The notes under the pieces are model-generated. The model was not told the DNA's origin and made no database searches. It saw nothing but the letters and a program-made list of their open reading frames with translations. A stretch of DNA of 64,000 bases from the NCBI RefSeq assembly GCF_001885215.1, contig NZ_CP018091.1:1178001-1242000 (forward strand). The letters run 5' to 3'. Source of the DNA: Synechococcus sp. SynAce01 (GTDB taxonomy: Bacteria; Cyanobacteriota; Cyanobacteriia; PCC-6307; Cyanobiaceae). Shown here piece after piece: positions 1 to 8,940 of this stretch (position 1 is the first letter of the stretch; each line of letters begins with the position of its first letter). The position numbers were made by a program, and so were the translations under genes.

Positions 1-1898
1 GCGTGAGCCGCTTCGATCCAGCCGTTGATCAGGTCCTCGATCCGCTCCAACTCCTCGCGGCTGAGCGGGCGCGGGCAATGGAAGTCGAAGCGCAGCCGAT
101 CGAAATCCACCAGGGAGCCGGCCTGGCTGATCGCGGGGTCCACCACCTGCTTGAGCGCCGCCTGCAGCAGGTGGGTGGCGGTGTGGTGGGCCTGGGCCCG
201 GCGCCGGCAGCGGCGATCGACCCGGGCGTTGAGCTGGTCACCGAGCTGCAGCACGCCCCGCTCAATCCGGCCGTGGTGAACAAACAACTTGCGCAGGCGG
301 CTCACCGCCTCGATCTCAACGATCAAGTCCTGGCCGACCAGCAGGCCGCGGTCACCGATCTGGCCACCGGATTCGCCATAGAACGGCGTGGCATCGAGCA
401 CCAGCTGCACCGCGTCGCCGGCCACCGCCCGCTGGCCCGGCGCGCCGTTCACCACCAGCGCCATCACCTGGCTGGGATGCTCCAGGGCGCCATAGCCGTG
501 GAAATCGGTGTCGGCCAGATCGGCGGCGATCGCCTCAATGGCGCCCTGGACGGTGAGATCCACGCTCACCGCTGCCGCCTTGGCCCGCTGGCGCTGGGCC
601 TCCATCGCTGCCTCGAAACCGTCGCGGTCCACCGTCAGACCATGCTCTTCGGCGATCTCTTCGGTGAGCTCCAGCGGGAAGCCATAGGTGTCGTAGAGCT
701 CGAAGGCCTGGGCGCCGCTGATCCGCTGGGGTCTGGCGGCCAGCAGCTCAGCCAGCAGCTTCTCGCCCCTCTCGAGGGTTTCAAGAAAGCGGGCCTCCTC
801 CCGCTCCAGCTCCGCGGTGATCGCCCCCCGGCGCTCCAGCAACTCGGGGTAGGCCGGCGCCATCAAGCTGATCGCCGCCTCGCCCATCGCGTGGAGGAAG
901 GGCCGATCGATGCCGATCAGCCGCCCGTGGCGCACGACCCGGCGCAACAGACGCCGCAGGATGTAGCCCCGGCCCAGGTTCGAGGCACTCACCCCATCGC
1001 CGATCAGCTGGGTGATGGCTCGGCTGTGGTCGCCGATCACCTTCAACGACGTCTGAGCCTTGGTATTAAGACCGGGATAGGTGAGGCCAGCGAGGCCAGC
1101 GGCCGTTTCGATCAGCGGGTAGATCAGATCGGTTTCGTAGTTGTTCGGCACTTGCTGCAGGATCTGGGCCATGCGCTCGAGTCCCAGGCCCGTGTCGATG
1201 TTGCGGTTGGCCAGCGGCGTGAGCACACCAGCGGCATCGCGGTTGAATTCCATGAACACGAGGTTGTAGAACTCGATGAATCGGCTGTCGTCCTCCAGGT
1301 CGATGCCGTCATCGCCCAGTTCGGGTTTGAAGTCGTAGTAGAGCTCCGAGCAGGGACCGCAGGGACCAGTAGGACCCGACACCCAGAAGTTGTCGGCCTC
1401 ATCGAGGCGCACGATCCGCTTGGGGGTAACCCCCACCGCGTCACGCCAGATCGCCGCGGCCTCGTCGTCGTCACGGAACACGCTCACCACCAACCGGGCC
1501 GGATCGAGGCCGAACAGCTCGGTGGAAAGCTCCCAGGCCCAGGCAATCGCCTCAGCCTTGAAGTAGTCGCCAAACGAAAAGTTGCCGAGCATCTCGAAAA
1601 ATGTGTGATGCCGCGCCGTGCGGCCCACGTTCTCGATGTCGTTGGTGCGGATGCATTTCTGGGCTGTGGTGGCCCGCGGCGCCGGCCTCGGAGACTGCCC
1701 CAGGAACACCGGCTTGAACGGCAGCATCCCAGCGATGGTGAGCAGCACCGTGGGGTCGTCGGGAATCAGCGAGGCACTGGCCAGCCGCTGGTGGCCCCGA
1801 GCCGCGTAGAAAGCGAGGAAGGCTTCGCGGATCTCCGCGCCGCTGCGCGGGCGGGTGGCGCCGGTTGGGAAGTGGCGGGAATCTGGAGCGGCAGCCAT
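1..1898 (-). CDS. alaS: Alanyl-tRNA synthetase (5' part, cut by window edge)
   Basis: Charges tRNA-Ala with alanine in the cytoplasm. The minus-strand reading frame opens with [17 protein letters not shown] at 1898 and runs off the left edge after about 632 codons. The class II catalytic core is clear: an N-terminal [14 protein letters not shown] segment, the [13 protein letters not shown] stretch and the [14 protein letters not shown] motif. The editing domain begins before the edge, with its zinc-binding HHTATHLL motif near residue 570. The family is usually about 880 residues, so the rest of the editing domain and the C-Ala domain lie outside the window. It is divergent from the next gene. 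Certain identification; only the 3' end is missing. Confidence 0.97.
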   Translation of the reverse strand, partial: MAAAPDSRHFPTGATRPRSGAEIREAFLAFYAARGHQRLASASLIPDDPTVLLTIAGMLPFKPVFLGQSPRPAPRATTAQKCIRTNDIENVGRTARHHTFFEMLGNFSFGDYFKAEAIAWAWELSTELFGLDPARLVVSVFRDDDEAAAIWRDAVGVTPKRIVRLDEADNFWVSGPTGPCGPCSELYYDFKPELGDDGIDLEDDSRFIEFYNLVFMEFNRDAAGVLTPLANRNIDTGLGLERMAQILQQVPNNYETDLIYPLIETAAGLAGLTYPGLNTKAQTSLKVIGDHSRAITQLIGDGVSASNLGRGYILRRLLRRVVRHGRLIGIDRPFLHAMGEAAISLMAPAYPELLERRGAITAELEREEARFLETLERGEKLLAELLAARPQRISGAQAFELYDTYGFPLELTEEIAEEHGLTVDRDGFEAAMEAQRQRAKAAAVSVDLTVQGAIEAIAADLADTDFHGYGALEHPSQVMALVVNGAPGQRAVAGDAVQLVLDATPFYGESGGQIGDRGLLVGQDLIVEIEAVSRLRKLFVHHGRIERGVLQLGDQLNARVDRRCRRRAQAHHTATHLLQAALKQVVDPAISQAGSLVDFDRLRFDFHCPRPLSREELERIEDLINGWIEAAH

Positions 1899-1963
1899 GG
1901 CCCAAAACAGCGAAACAACCCTGGAAAGGGCATGATCGCCCAGCACAGGCACCAGCGACGCCG

Positions 1964-2365
1964 TTGTCTTCCACCGAGCAGCGCCATCAGTTGCGGCTCC
2001 AGTCGATCGGCTGGGCCCTGCTCGCCGGTGGCACCGCTCTGGCCCTCGGCCTGGTGCTGGGTCTGGAGCCGGGGCTGCGGGCCGGCGGCTGCGGTTTCTT
2101 CTACGGCCTGCTGGCCTTCCACCTGCAGCGGGTCGACCCGGACGATGGCCATCTCCAGGCCGGCCTGGTGGGAGCGGTCTGCGGCATCCGCAGCCTCGCC
2201 CTTCCCCTGGATCTCCCTGAGCTCGTTAGCGGGCACTGGGTCGAGGCGGCTCTGGCGCTGCTGCAGACAGCGCTCAAAGCCTGGTGGCCACTGTGGTGGC
2301 CGCTGCTGGGCGCCGCCCTGCTGCTGCAGGCAGGGCAACGGCTGCTGCCCGCCTTGAAGCCTTGA
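1964..2365 (+). CDS. Small hydrophobic protein of unknown function
   Basis: I do not recognise this gene. The frame is open from an ATG at 1865, but that start would overlap the divergent alaS start by 34 bases. A TTG at 1964 (reading [10 protein letters not shown]) is a more comfortable start and gives about 133 residues. Two hydrophobic segments are visible, one near the N-terminus ([18 protein letters not shown]) and one near the C-terminus ([15 protein letters not shown]), with a glycine-rich stretch between. This suggests a small integral membrane protein. It lies between alaS and the SNF2 gene on the same strand as the latter, 74 bases upstream. The start is uncertain. Confidence 0.5.
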   Translation: MSSTEQRHQLRLQSIGWALLAGGTALALGLVLGLEPGLRAGGCGFFYGLLAFHLQRVDPDDGHLQAGLVGAVCGIRSLALPLDLPELVSGHWVEAALALLQTALKAWWPLWWPLLGAALLLQAGQRLLPALKP

Positions 2366-2439
2366 ACTGATGCCTGGAGGGGGCAGGGGACCGCGATCGG
2401 GGATGATGGCGCCGATCCGTACCTGGCCGCGCCTCGGCG

Positions 2440-5400
2440 ATGAGCCTTCTGCACGCCACCTGGCTCCCAGCCGATAGCAGCGGCATGGCGGTCGCCGGCC
2501 TGATGCTCTGGGCCGATACCTGGCGGGTGGCCCACCCGGCCAGTCCGATTGAGGCGCCCCTCGCCCACCCGCTCAGCCTCAACCAGGACGACCTCGGCGC
2601 CTGGCTGGAGGAGTGGGACCTGTGGACCGAATCGTTCCGGCCGGCCTCGGCCGCCCTGAGCCTGCCGAGCCGTCGCCAGAGCAGCAAGGGCAGGAAGAAG
2701 TCCGAGATGGGCGGCTGGAGTGGCCTGCCGCTGCAGGCCGGCGAACCGATCCCCAAAGATGTGGAGTGGTGGCCCTGGGAGGTGGAGGGGCTGTGGCTGG
2801 ATCCCGCCGCCGCCGCCCTCTGGCTGGAGCGCCTGCCGCTCTCGGGAAACCATCCCGACCTGGCCGATGAATTGCGCTGGTGGAGCCATCTCCAACGCTG
2901 GAGCCTCAGCCTGATCGCCCGGGGCCGCTGGCTGCCCCAGGTGGAAGAGGGCCAGGCCCACTGGTTGCCCCTGCTCAACCGCGAAGACGACCGCCGTCGC
3001 CTCGAAGATCTGGCCACCCAGCTGCCCCAGGTGGCGGTGGCTGGCCTCTGCCGTGGCTCGAACCTGCCTGGATCGGGTTCAGCCTGGGCCGGCGCCAACG
3101 GCAGCGCACCCCTGGCCTGCTGGCGACCCGGCTCCGGCCGGCTGCGGGTGGTGACGATCCTCTCTGGCCTGGTGGATGCCCAGCTGCGCAGCGGCTTCAG
3201 CCCGAAAGCCGACGGCCTCGATCCCCTGCTGACGGCCTGGCAGCAGGCCCTGGGTCCGGGCAAGGGCGAGCTGCGCCTGGGCGAAGAAGAGATCGAGCGA
3301 CTCGGCACCGCCACCCACCACTGGCGCGAAGCGGTGGCCGGGCGGGTCGCCCCGGCCCGGGCCTGCCTGGAGCTCGACACACCGCCAGAGGGCGCTGAGC
3401 TCTGGGAGCTGCGCTTCAGCCTGCAGGCCGAGGCCGATCCGAGCCTGAAATTGCCGGCGGCGGCGGTCTGGGCGGCTGGTGAAGCCAGCCTGCAACTCGG
3501 CGAGATCAACGTTCAGCAGCCCGGCGAACTGCTGCTCGAAGGCCTGGGCCGGGCCCTGCAGGTGTTCGAGCCGATCGGGCGGGGCCTCGATGCGGCCACC
3601 CCCTTGCAGATGGAGCTGGCCCCGGCCGAAGCCTTCGTGCTGGTGCGAACGGCCGCCGCCCGCCTGCGCGATGTGGGCGTGGGCGTGGTGCTCCCCCCCA
3701 GCCTCAGCGGTGGCCTGGCCAGCCGGCTGGGCCTGTCGATCGAAGCGGAGCTGCCGGCGAAATCACGGGGCTTCAGCCTCGGCGAAACCCTGGAGTGGCG
3801 CTGGGACCTGATGATCGGCGGCGTCACCTTGACCCTCAAGGACCTGGAGCGGCTGGCGAGCAAGCGCAGCCCACTGGTGCAGCACAAGGGGGCCTGGATC
3901 GAGCTGCGTCCGGGCGATCTCCGCAACGCCGAAAAGTTCTGCGCCCTCGATCCACCGCTCAGCCTCGACGACGCCCTGCGCCTGACCGGCAACGAAGGCG
4001 AAACCCTGCAGCGCCTGCCGGTGCACCGCTTCACGGCCGGGCCACGGCTGCAGGGGGTGCTGGAGCAGTACCACCAACAGAAGGCTCCCGATCCCCTGCC
4101 GGCACCGGAAGGCTTCTGCGGCCAGCTGCGCCCGTATCAGGAGCGGGGCCTGGGCTGGCTGGCCTTCCTGCACCGCTTCGACCATGGCGCCTGCCTGGCC
4201 GATGACATGGGCCTGGGCAAGACGATCCAGCTGCTGGCCTTCCTGCAGCACCTCAAGTCCGAGCAGGAACTGAAGCGACCGGTGCTGCTGGTGGCCCCCA
4301 CCTCCGTGCTCACCAACTGGAAGCGTGAGGCCACCGGCTTCACACCAGAGCTGACCGTGCTGGAGCACTACGGCCCGAGGCGGCCCGCCACGCCGGCGGC
4401 CCTGGCCAAGGCGCTCAAGGGCGTCGATCTGGTGCTCACCAGCTACGGCCTGCTGCAACGCGACAGCGAGCTGCTGGCCTCGATGGACTGGCAGGGAACG
4501 GTGATCGACGAAGCCCAGGCGATCAAGAACCCTTCCGCCAAGCAATCCCTGGCAGCCCGTCAGCTGGCCAGGTCAGGCAAAACCAGCCGCTTCCGCATCG
4601 CCCTCACCGGCACCCCGGTGGAGAACCGGGTGAGTGAGCTGTGGGCCCTGATGGATTTCCTCAACCCCACGGTGCTGGGCGACGAAGAATTCTTCCGCCA
4701 GCGTTACCGCCTGCCGATCGAGCGCTACGGCGACACCGCCTCCCTGCGCGACATCAAGGCCCGGGTGGGCCCCTTCGTTCTGCGGCGGCTGAAAACCGAC
4801 AAATCGATCATCTCCGACCTGCCCGAGAAGCTGGAACTCAGCGAATGGGTGGGGCTCAGCAGCGAGCAGAGCAAGCTCTACCGCAAAACGGTGGACGAAA
4901 CGCTCGACGCCATCGCCCGGGCGCCCCTGGGCCAGAAGCATGGCCAGGTGCTCGGCCTGCTCACCAAGCTCAAGCAGATCTGTAACCACCCCGCCCTGGC
5001 CCTCAAGGAAGGGGGCATCGGCGAAGGGTTCAGCGCCCGCTCCGCCAAGCTGCAGCGGCTGGAAGAAATCGTTGATGAGGTGATCGAGGCGGGCGATCGG
5101 GCCCTGCTGTTCACCCAGTTCGCCGAATGGGGGCACCTGCTCAAGGCCCACCTCGAGAAGCGCTTCCGCCAGGAAGTGCCCTTCCTCTACGGCAGCACCA
5201 GCAAGGTGGAGCGCCAGGCGATGGTCGATCGCTTCCAGGACGATCCCCGCGGCCCCCAGTTGTTTCTGCTGTCGCTGAAGGCCGGTGGGGTGGGCCTCAA
5301 CCTGACCCGCGCCAGCCACGTCTTCCACATCGATCGCTGGTGGAATCCGGCCGTGGAGAACCAGGCCACGGACCGGGCCTACCGCATCGGCCAGACCAAC

Positions 5401-5568
5401 CGGGTGCTGGTGCACAAGTTCATCACCAGCGGCTCGGTGGAAGAGAAGATCGACCGGATGATTCGCGAGAAAGCCCGCCTTGCCGAAGACATCATCGGCA
5501 GCGGCGAGGAGTGGCTGGGTGGTCTCGATCCCGGCCAACTCCGGGATCTGGTCGCCCTCAACGACTGA
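2440..5568 (+). CDS. SNF2-family DNA-dependent ATPase/helicase
   Basis: A 1042-residue bacterial SNF2/RapA-type ATPase, expected to translocate on DNA and remodel nucleoprotein or RNA polymerase complexes. The first 550 residues form the bacterial SNF2-associated region rich in W and L. The helicase core follows: Walker A in DDMGLGKTIQ near residue 588, DEAQ box in VIDEAQAIKN near 690, motif III LTGTPVENR near 724. The C-terminal helicase lobe carries LLSLKAGGVGLNL and the ATDRAYRIGQ arginine-finger motif. The ATG at 2440 follows a purine-rich stretch. In many cyanobacteria this gene is paired with a SWIM zinc-finger gene; none is seen here. The 3' end faces the minus-strand transglycosylase gene. 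Confidence 0.95.
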   Translation: MSLLHATWLPADSSGMAVAGLMLWADTWRVAHPASPIEAPLAHPLSLNQDDLGAWLEEWDLWTESFRPASAALSLPSRRQSSKGRKKSEMGGWSGLPLQAGEPIPKDVEWWPWEVEGLWLDPAAAALWLERLPLSGNHPDLADELRWWSHLQRWSLSLIARGRWLPQVEEGQAHWLPLLNREDDRRRLEDLATQLPQVAVAGLCRGSNLPGSGSAWAGANGSAPLACWRPGSGRLRVVTILSGLVDAQLRSGFSPKADGLDPLLTAWQQALGPGKGELRLGEEEIERLGTATHHWREAVAGRVAPARACLELDTPPEGAELWELRFSLQAEADPSLKLPAAAVWAAGEASLQLGEINVQQPGELLLEGLGRALQVFEPIGRGLDAATPLQMELAPAEAFVLVRTAAARLRDVGVGVVLPPSLSGGLASRLGLSIEAELPAKSRGFSLGETLEWRWDLMIGGVTLTLKDLERLASKRSPLVQHKGAWIELRPGDLRNAEKFCALDPPLSLDDALRLTGNEGETLQRLPVHRFTAGPRLQGVLEQYHQQKAPDPLPAPEGFCGQLRPYQERGLGWLAFLHRFDHGACLADDMGLGKTIQLLAFLQHLKSEQELKRPVLLVAPTSVLTNWKREATGFTPELTVLEHYGPRRPATPAALAKALKGVDLVLTSYGLLQRDSELLASMDWQGTVIDEAQAIKNPSAKQSLAARQLARSGKTSRFRIALTGTPVENRVSELWALMDFLNPTVLGDEEFFRQRYRLPIERYGDTASLRDIKARVGPFVLRRLKTDKSIISDLPEKLELSEWVGLSSEQSKLYRKTVDETLDAIARAPLGQKHGQVLGLLTKLKQICNHPALALKEGGIGEGFSARSAKLQRLEEIVDEVIEAGDRALLFTQFAEWGHLLKAHLEKRFRQEVPFLYGSTSKVERQAMVDRFQDDPRGPQLFLLSLKAGGVGLNLTRASHVFHIDRWWNPAVENQATDRAYRIGQTNRVLVHKFITSGSVEEKIDRMIREKARLAEDIIGSGEEWLGGLDPGQLRDLVALND

Positions 5569-5629
5569 CCGAAAGGTTGATCAGGAGGCCGAACCGGAGA
5601 AGTAGCGCTGGCCTTGACTGCCCCAGACC

Positions 5630-6628
5630 TCAGTAACCAGAAGATCCTGCTGGCGGTGCGCTGGCCGGGAACTGGCTGAGGTAGGTGGAAACGGCGATGG
5701 ACCGGGGCTGGTTGTAACCAACGGGCAACCAGAGATCACCGGCCGCTGCTGCGAAATGAATATCCCAGTGATAGAGCCCCACATAGGCGCTGGGGTCCTC
5801 CTTGACCAGGGAGGCATAGGTGAGCACGGCATTGCCGTAGTTGTCGCTGTTGTTATAGCCCCAGAGCCCTCTGCGGATGTCTTTCAAGCCACCCCGGCGC
5901 ACCAGGTAACGGGCCGCCGCATGAATCGCGTCGTGGGGATCGCGGATGTCGCCCTTACCGACCCCCGCCTGCGCCCAGGTGGTGGGCAGGAACTGCATCG
6001 GCCCCTGGGCATTGGCCACGGAAACCCCATCGATGCGGCCCATGCCGGATTCCACCAGGTTCACGGCGGCCAGCACCTCCCATTCGATGCCCGTCGCCGC
6101 CTCGGCTTCTTTGTAATAGTCAATCAGCGTTTCGGCGGGCTCAGGCGCAATGATCCGCCAGGCCGGCAACGTTGTCGGTTTTCTGTCGCTGCGATGCATG
6201 GCCAGGAAGGAACGCCGCGCTGAGAGGTGCCGGTCGTAGATGCTCTGCCAAGCCACCGGAATGGAGCGCCGCACCTGCTGGGATCGCTCCGGCTGATGGG
6301 AGAGAACGCGGTAGATCACCTGCTGCTGGTGGCCGAGGCCAGGAAGCTCAGCGGCGGGGGTCTCCGGCGAGCGCAACGCCTGCTCCACCGACACCAGCAA
6401 CGCCGCCAGCGCAACGGGATCAGATGGCACCAGCGGGTAATGGCGCCCCTGGGAGTTCAGCGGCAGGGCCTGATCGGTGGGCAGCTGCAGCACCGCCCGC
6501 TCCTGCCCGCCTTCAACAATCGCCGCCTGGGTGACGCCCTGGTGGGGGCGCAAAACCAGGCCAACCCCGAGCAGAAGGGCTCCACAGCCCAGGCCGGCGG
6601 CGAGCAATCGAGCAGATGGCTTTGGCAT
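5630..6628 (-). CDS. Exported lytic transglycosylase (SLT domain)
   Basis: Cleaves the glycan strands of peptidoglycan. A start at 6628 gives MPKPSARLLAAGLGCGALLLG, a signal peptide or membrane anchor, and 332 residues. The frame is open further upstream to 7012, but that region lies opposite argJ and lacks family character. The C-terminal half is an SLT/goose-lysozyme fold: the catalytic Glu sits in NLVESGMGR near residue 193, followed by NAQGPMQFLPTTW and the YLVRRGGL segment. It is convergent with the SNF2 gene (61 bases between stops) and divergent from argJ (85 bases between starts). Substrate details and partner proteins cannot be read from the sequence. Confidence 0.92.
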   Translation of the reverse strand: MPKPSARLLAAGLGCGALLLGVGLVLRPHQGVTQAAIVEGGQERAVLQLPTDQALPLNSQGRHYPLVPSDPVALAALLVSVEQALRSPETPAAELPGLGHQQQVIYRVLSHQPERSQQVRRSIPVAWQSIYDRHLSARRSFLAMHRSDRKPTTLPAWRIIAPEPAETLIDYYKEAEAATGIEWEVLAAVNLVESGMGRIDGVSVANAQGPMQFLPTTWAQAGVGKGDIRDPHDAIHAAARYLVRRGGLKDIRRGLWGYNNSDNYGNAVLTYASLVKEDPSAYVGLYHWDIHFAAAAGDLWLPVGYNQPRSIAVSTYLSQFPASAPPAGSSGY

Positions 6629-6713
6629 CGGACGGATCGGAGTCAGCAGGCGCCGACGGGGGAATGGGCAGATTAAGAGCCGGAAGGAGGCGGCCTCACG
6701 CCCCGGCGGCAGG

Positions 6714-8018
6714 ATGCTCCCAGCTCCGCAGGCCAGCGTGATCTCCTCCAACAACGGCTCCCCGTCCGCAGAAGCCAGCGCCACCTGGCATCCCATCGCC
6801 GGTGGGATCACCGCGCCAATGGGGTTTGAGGCGGCGGGGATCACCGCTGGGCTGAAGGCCTCCGGCAAGCCCGATCTCTCCCTGCTGCTGGCGCCAGAGG
6901 GGGCCGTCTGCGCCGGCAGCTTCACCACCAACCGGGTGCGGGCCGCCTGCGTCGACCTCTGCGCCGAGCGCCTGGCTGAAGGCGCCGGCTGTGCCCGGGC
7001 CGTGCTCACCAACTCCGGTCAGGCCAATGCCTGCACCGGCGAGCGAGGCCTGATCGACAGCCTGCGCGCCACCGCCGCAGTGGCCGCCAAACTCAACGTG
7101 AAGCCCGAGCAGGTGCTGATCTGCTCCACCGGCGTGATCGGCGTGCCGATCCCGATCGACACCCTGCTGGCGGGGCTCGATCCACTGGTGGCGGCCCTGG
7201 GCCCGGCGGGGGGCGCCGCCGCCGCCAGCGCCATCCTCACCACCGATCTGGCCCTCAAGCAGATCGCCCTGGAGGCCGATCTCGGTGGCCAGCGGGTGCG
7301 GATCGGCGGCATGGCCAAGGGCTCGGGAATGATCCACCCGGACATGGCCACCCTGCTGGCCTATGCCAGTTGCGATGCCGGGGTTCCGGCCGCCATCTGG
7401 CAGGCCATGGTGGGCCGGGCGGTGGCGCGCTCCTTCAACGCGATCACGGTGGACGGCGACACCAGCACCAACGACTGTTACCTGGCCTTTGCAGCCGGCC
7501 CGCCCCTGAACCCCGAGCTCTATCCCGCCCTGGAGGCCGGCCTGACGGCGGTGTCGCAACACCTGGCCAGGGCCGTCGCCCGTGATGGTGAGGGGGCCAC
7601 CTGCCTGATCGAGGTTCAGGTGGAGGGGGCCAGCAGCGACGCGGACGCCCGCGCCATCGCCAGAACGGTCTGTGGCTCCTCCCTGGTGAAAACGGCCGTG
7701 CATGGCCGCGATCCCAACTGGGGCCGGATCGTGGCCGCCGCCGGCCGCGCTGGGGTGGCGTTCCAAGCGGATGCCGTGGCCCTCTGGCTCGGAGAGCACC
7801 AGCTGATGGCCGCCGGTTCACCGCTGGCCTTCGATCGCCCCGCCGCGTCCACCTACCTGAAGGAGCGTGCCGCCGGCGCCTATCTCAACGCCGATCCGCG
7901 CAACGGCGACACCGTGACGATCCGCCTGGCCGTGGGCGCTGGCCCGGGCCAAGGGCTCGCCTGGGGCTGCGACCTCTCCGACCAGTACGTGCGCATCAAC
8001 GCCGACTACACCACCTGA
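6714..8018 (+). CDS. argJ: Bifunctional ornithine acetyltransferase / N-acetylglutamate synthase
   Basis: Transfers the acetyl group from N-acetylornithine to glutamate, recycling acetyl groups in arginine synthesis; many family members also use acetyl-CoA. The ATG at 6714 (MLPAPQASVISSNNG) gives 434 residues, normal for the family. The self-cleavage site is clear in GSGMIHPDMATLLAY, with the catalytic threonine near residue 213 that becomes the N-terminus of the beta chain. The C-terminus ends in the usual DYTT. The frame is open upstream to 6477, but that part overlaps the divergent transglycosylase gene and is not needed. It stands alone rather than in an arginine operon. Confidence 0.96.
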   Translation: MLPAPQASVISSNNGSPSAEASATWHPIAGGITAPMGFEAAGITAGLKASGKPDLSLLLAPEGAVCAGSFTTNRVRAACVDLCAERLAEGAGCARAVLTNSGQANACTGERGLIDSLRATAAVAAKLNVKPEQVLICSTGVIGVPIPIDTLLAGLDPLVAALGPAGGAAAASAILTTDLALKQIALEADLGGQRVRIGGMAKGSGMIHPDMATLLAYASCDAGVPAAIWQAMVGRAVARSFNAITVDGDTSTNDCYLAFAAGPPLNPELYPALEAGLTAVSQHLARAVARDGEGATCLIEVQVEGASSDADARAIARTVCGSSLVKTAVHGRDPNWGRIVAAAGRAGVAFQADAVALWLGEHQLMAAGSPLAFDRPAASTYLKERAAGAYLNADPRNGDTVTIRLAVGAGPGQGLAWGCDLSDQYVRINADYTT

Positions 8019-8081
8019 CCACCACAACGAGCCGAAGCTGGCTCGGGGCTTCAGGATGGGGAAACAGAGCAGCTTCCCTCC

Positions 8082-8582
8082 ATGTCCCAGGCCCGGCCCC
8101 GGCGGTCGTCCCGCCGCCACAGGCCAGCGCAGGCTGAGACCCCACGGCGGCCTCGATCGCCCTGGCTGATGGCCCTGCTGGCCGGCCTCTGCTTCGGCCT
8201 GGGATACGGCATCACCGGGCGTCTGCTTGCGCTGGGTGGCGGCGAGCAACAGCCACTGGGCCAGCCGTTTGAAGTGAAGCCCACGCCGGGAACGAGCCTG
8301 GAGAGCCTGCGGATGCGCTTCGGCGATCAGGACAGCGAGATCCGTGGCGATCTCGAGAAGCTGGAACAGGACGAGAAGCGCAAGGCGGGGGAGGCCAAGA
8401 GGGCCCAAGAGGTCAAAGAACGCCAAGCCGAAGCGGAGGCGGATGCCGCCAGCAGGACCGTGGCGCCGGAAGAACCGCCGCTGCAACGGCTTCTCCCCGA
8501 TGAGCCCAGCACGGCCGCACCCAGCCCGCCGCCAAGGGATTTCCCCAGCGATCTGCCAGACCTTCCACCCCCCCAGACCTGA
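8082..8582 (+). CDS. Single-pass membrane protein with charged coiled-coil and Pro-rich tail
   Basis: Hypothetical protein of 166 residues. A basic N-terminus of about 28 residues precedes one transmembrane segment (LMALLAGLCFGLGYGI). A highly charged stretch follows, likely helical or coiled-coil (residues about 85-125, rich in E, K, R), and then a proline-rich tail. The topology suggests a cytoplasmic N-terminus and an extracytoplasmic or peripheral tail, but this is inference. It lies 63 bases after argJ and 34 bases before the next small gene, on the same strand, so it may share a transcript leading to the UbiB-like kinase gene. No enzymatic motif was found. Confidence 0.7.
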   Translation: MSQARPRRSSRRHRPAQAETPRRPRSPWLMALLAGLCFGLGYGITGRLLALGGGEQQPLGQPFEVKPTPGTSLESLRMRFGDQDSEIRGDLEKLEQDEKRKAGEAKRAQEVKERQAEAEADAASRTVAPEEPPLQRLLPDEPSTAAPSPPPRDFPSDLPDLPPPQT

Positions 8583-8616
8583 TCTGCCACAGTTTGGCAA
8601 GACTTCAGGCCTGGAG

Positions 8617-8940
8617 ATGAGCGCGCCCCAATCCTTGATCCAGGCGGCCCTGAACCGGTTGCAGGCCCGCATCGGCAGTGGCCTGGCTGACTCGGTGGCC
8701 GGCCTGGCGGTGCTGGCCCAGGAAGCGCCGGAGCGGCTGCGCAGCGAATGGGAGCTGTTCTGGCAGGAAGTCGAGATGGAAGCCGAACGGCTGGAAACCG
8801 ACAGTGACGACCACGCCAGCTCGCCGCCAACGCCAGCAACGGGCAGCCCATGGGAGCCAGAGCGCAGCAGCCAGGAACGGATCGATGATCTACGCGCCGC
8901 GGTGGCCGCCCTCACCCGCCGCCTTGAGGACCGCGCCTGA
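8617..8940 (+). CDS. Small acidic helical protein upstream of the UbiB-like kinase
   Basis: A 107-residue acidic protein starting MSAPQSLIQAALNRLQ at an ATG preceded by a CTGGAG ribosome-binding-like site. It is predicted to be mostly helical: an N-terminal amphipathic segment, a middle FWQEVEMEAERLE stretch, and a C-terminal ERIDDLRAAVAALTRRLED helix. Its TGA stop overlaps the ATG of the following kinase gene (TGATG), so the two are almost certainly translationally coupled. The frame is open further upstream to 8344, but that would overlap the previous gene entirely. The family is not one I can name; a partner or regulator role for the kinase is only suggested by the coupling. Confidence 0.75.
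   Translation: MSAPQSLIQAALNRLQARIGSGLADSVAGLAVLAQEAPERLRSEWELFWQEVEMEAERLETDSDDHASSPPTPATGSPWEPERSSQERIDDLRAAVAALTRRLEDRA

Noticed and set aside
3..2357. Very long plus-strand open frame of 784 codons over the left end
   Set aside because: It lies opposite alaS, and the minus strand gives a full synthetase sequence. The length is an effect of high GC in the antisense frame; similar shadows lie opposite argJ, eno, clpB, selO and grrM.
6477..6713. N-terminal extension of argJ
   Set aside because: It overlaps the start region of the divergent transglycosylase gene, and the family N-terminus begins at the ATG at 6714.
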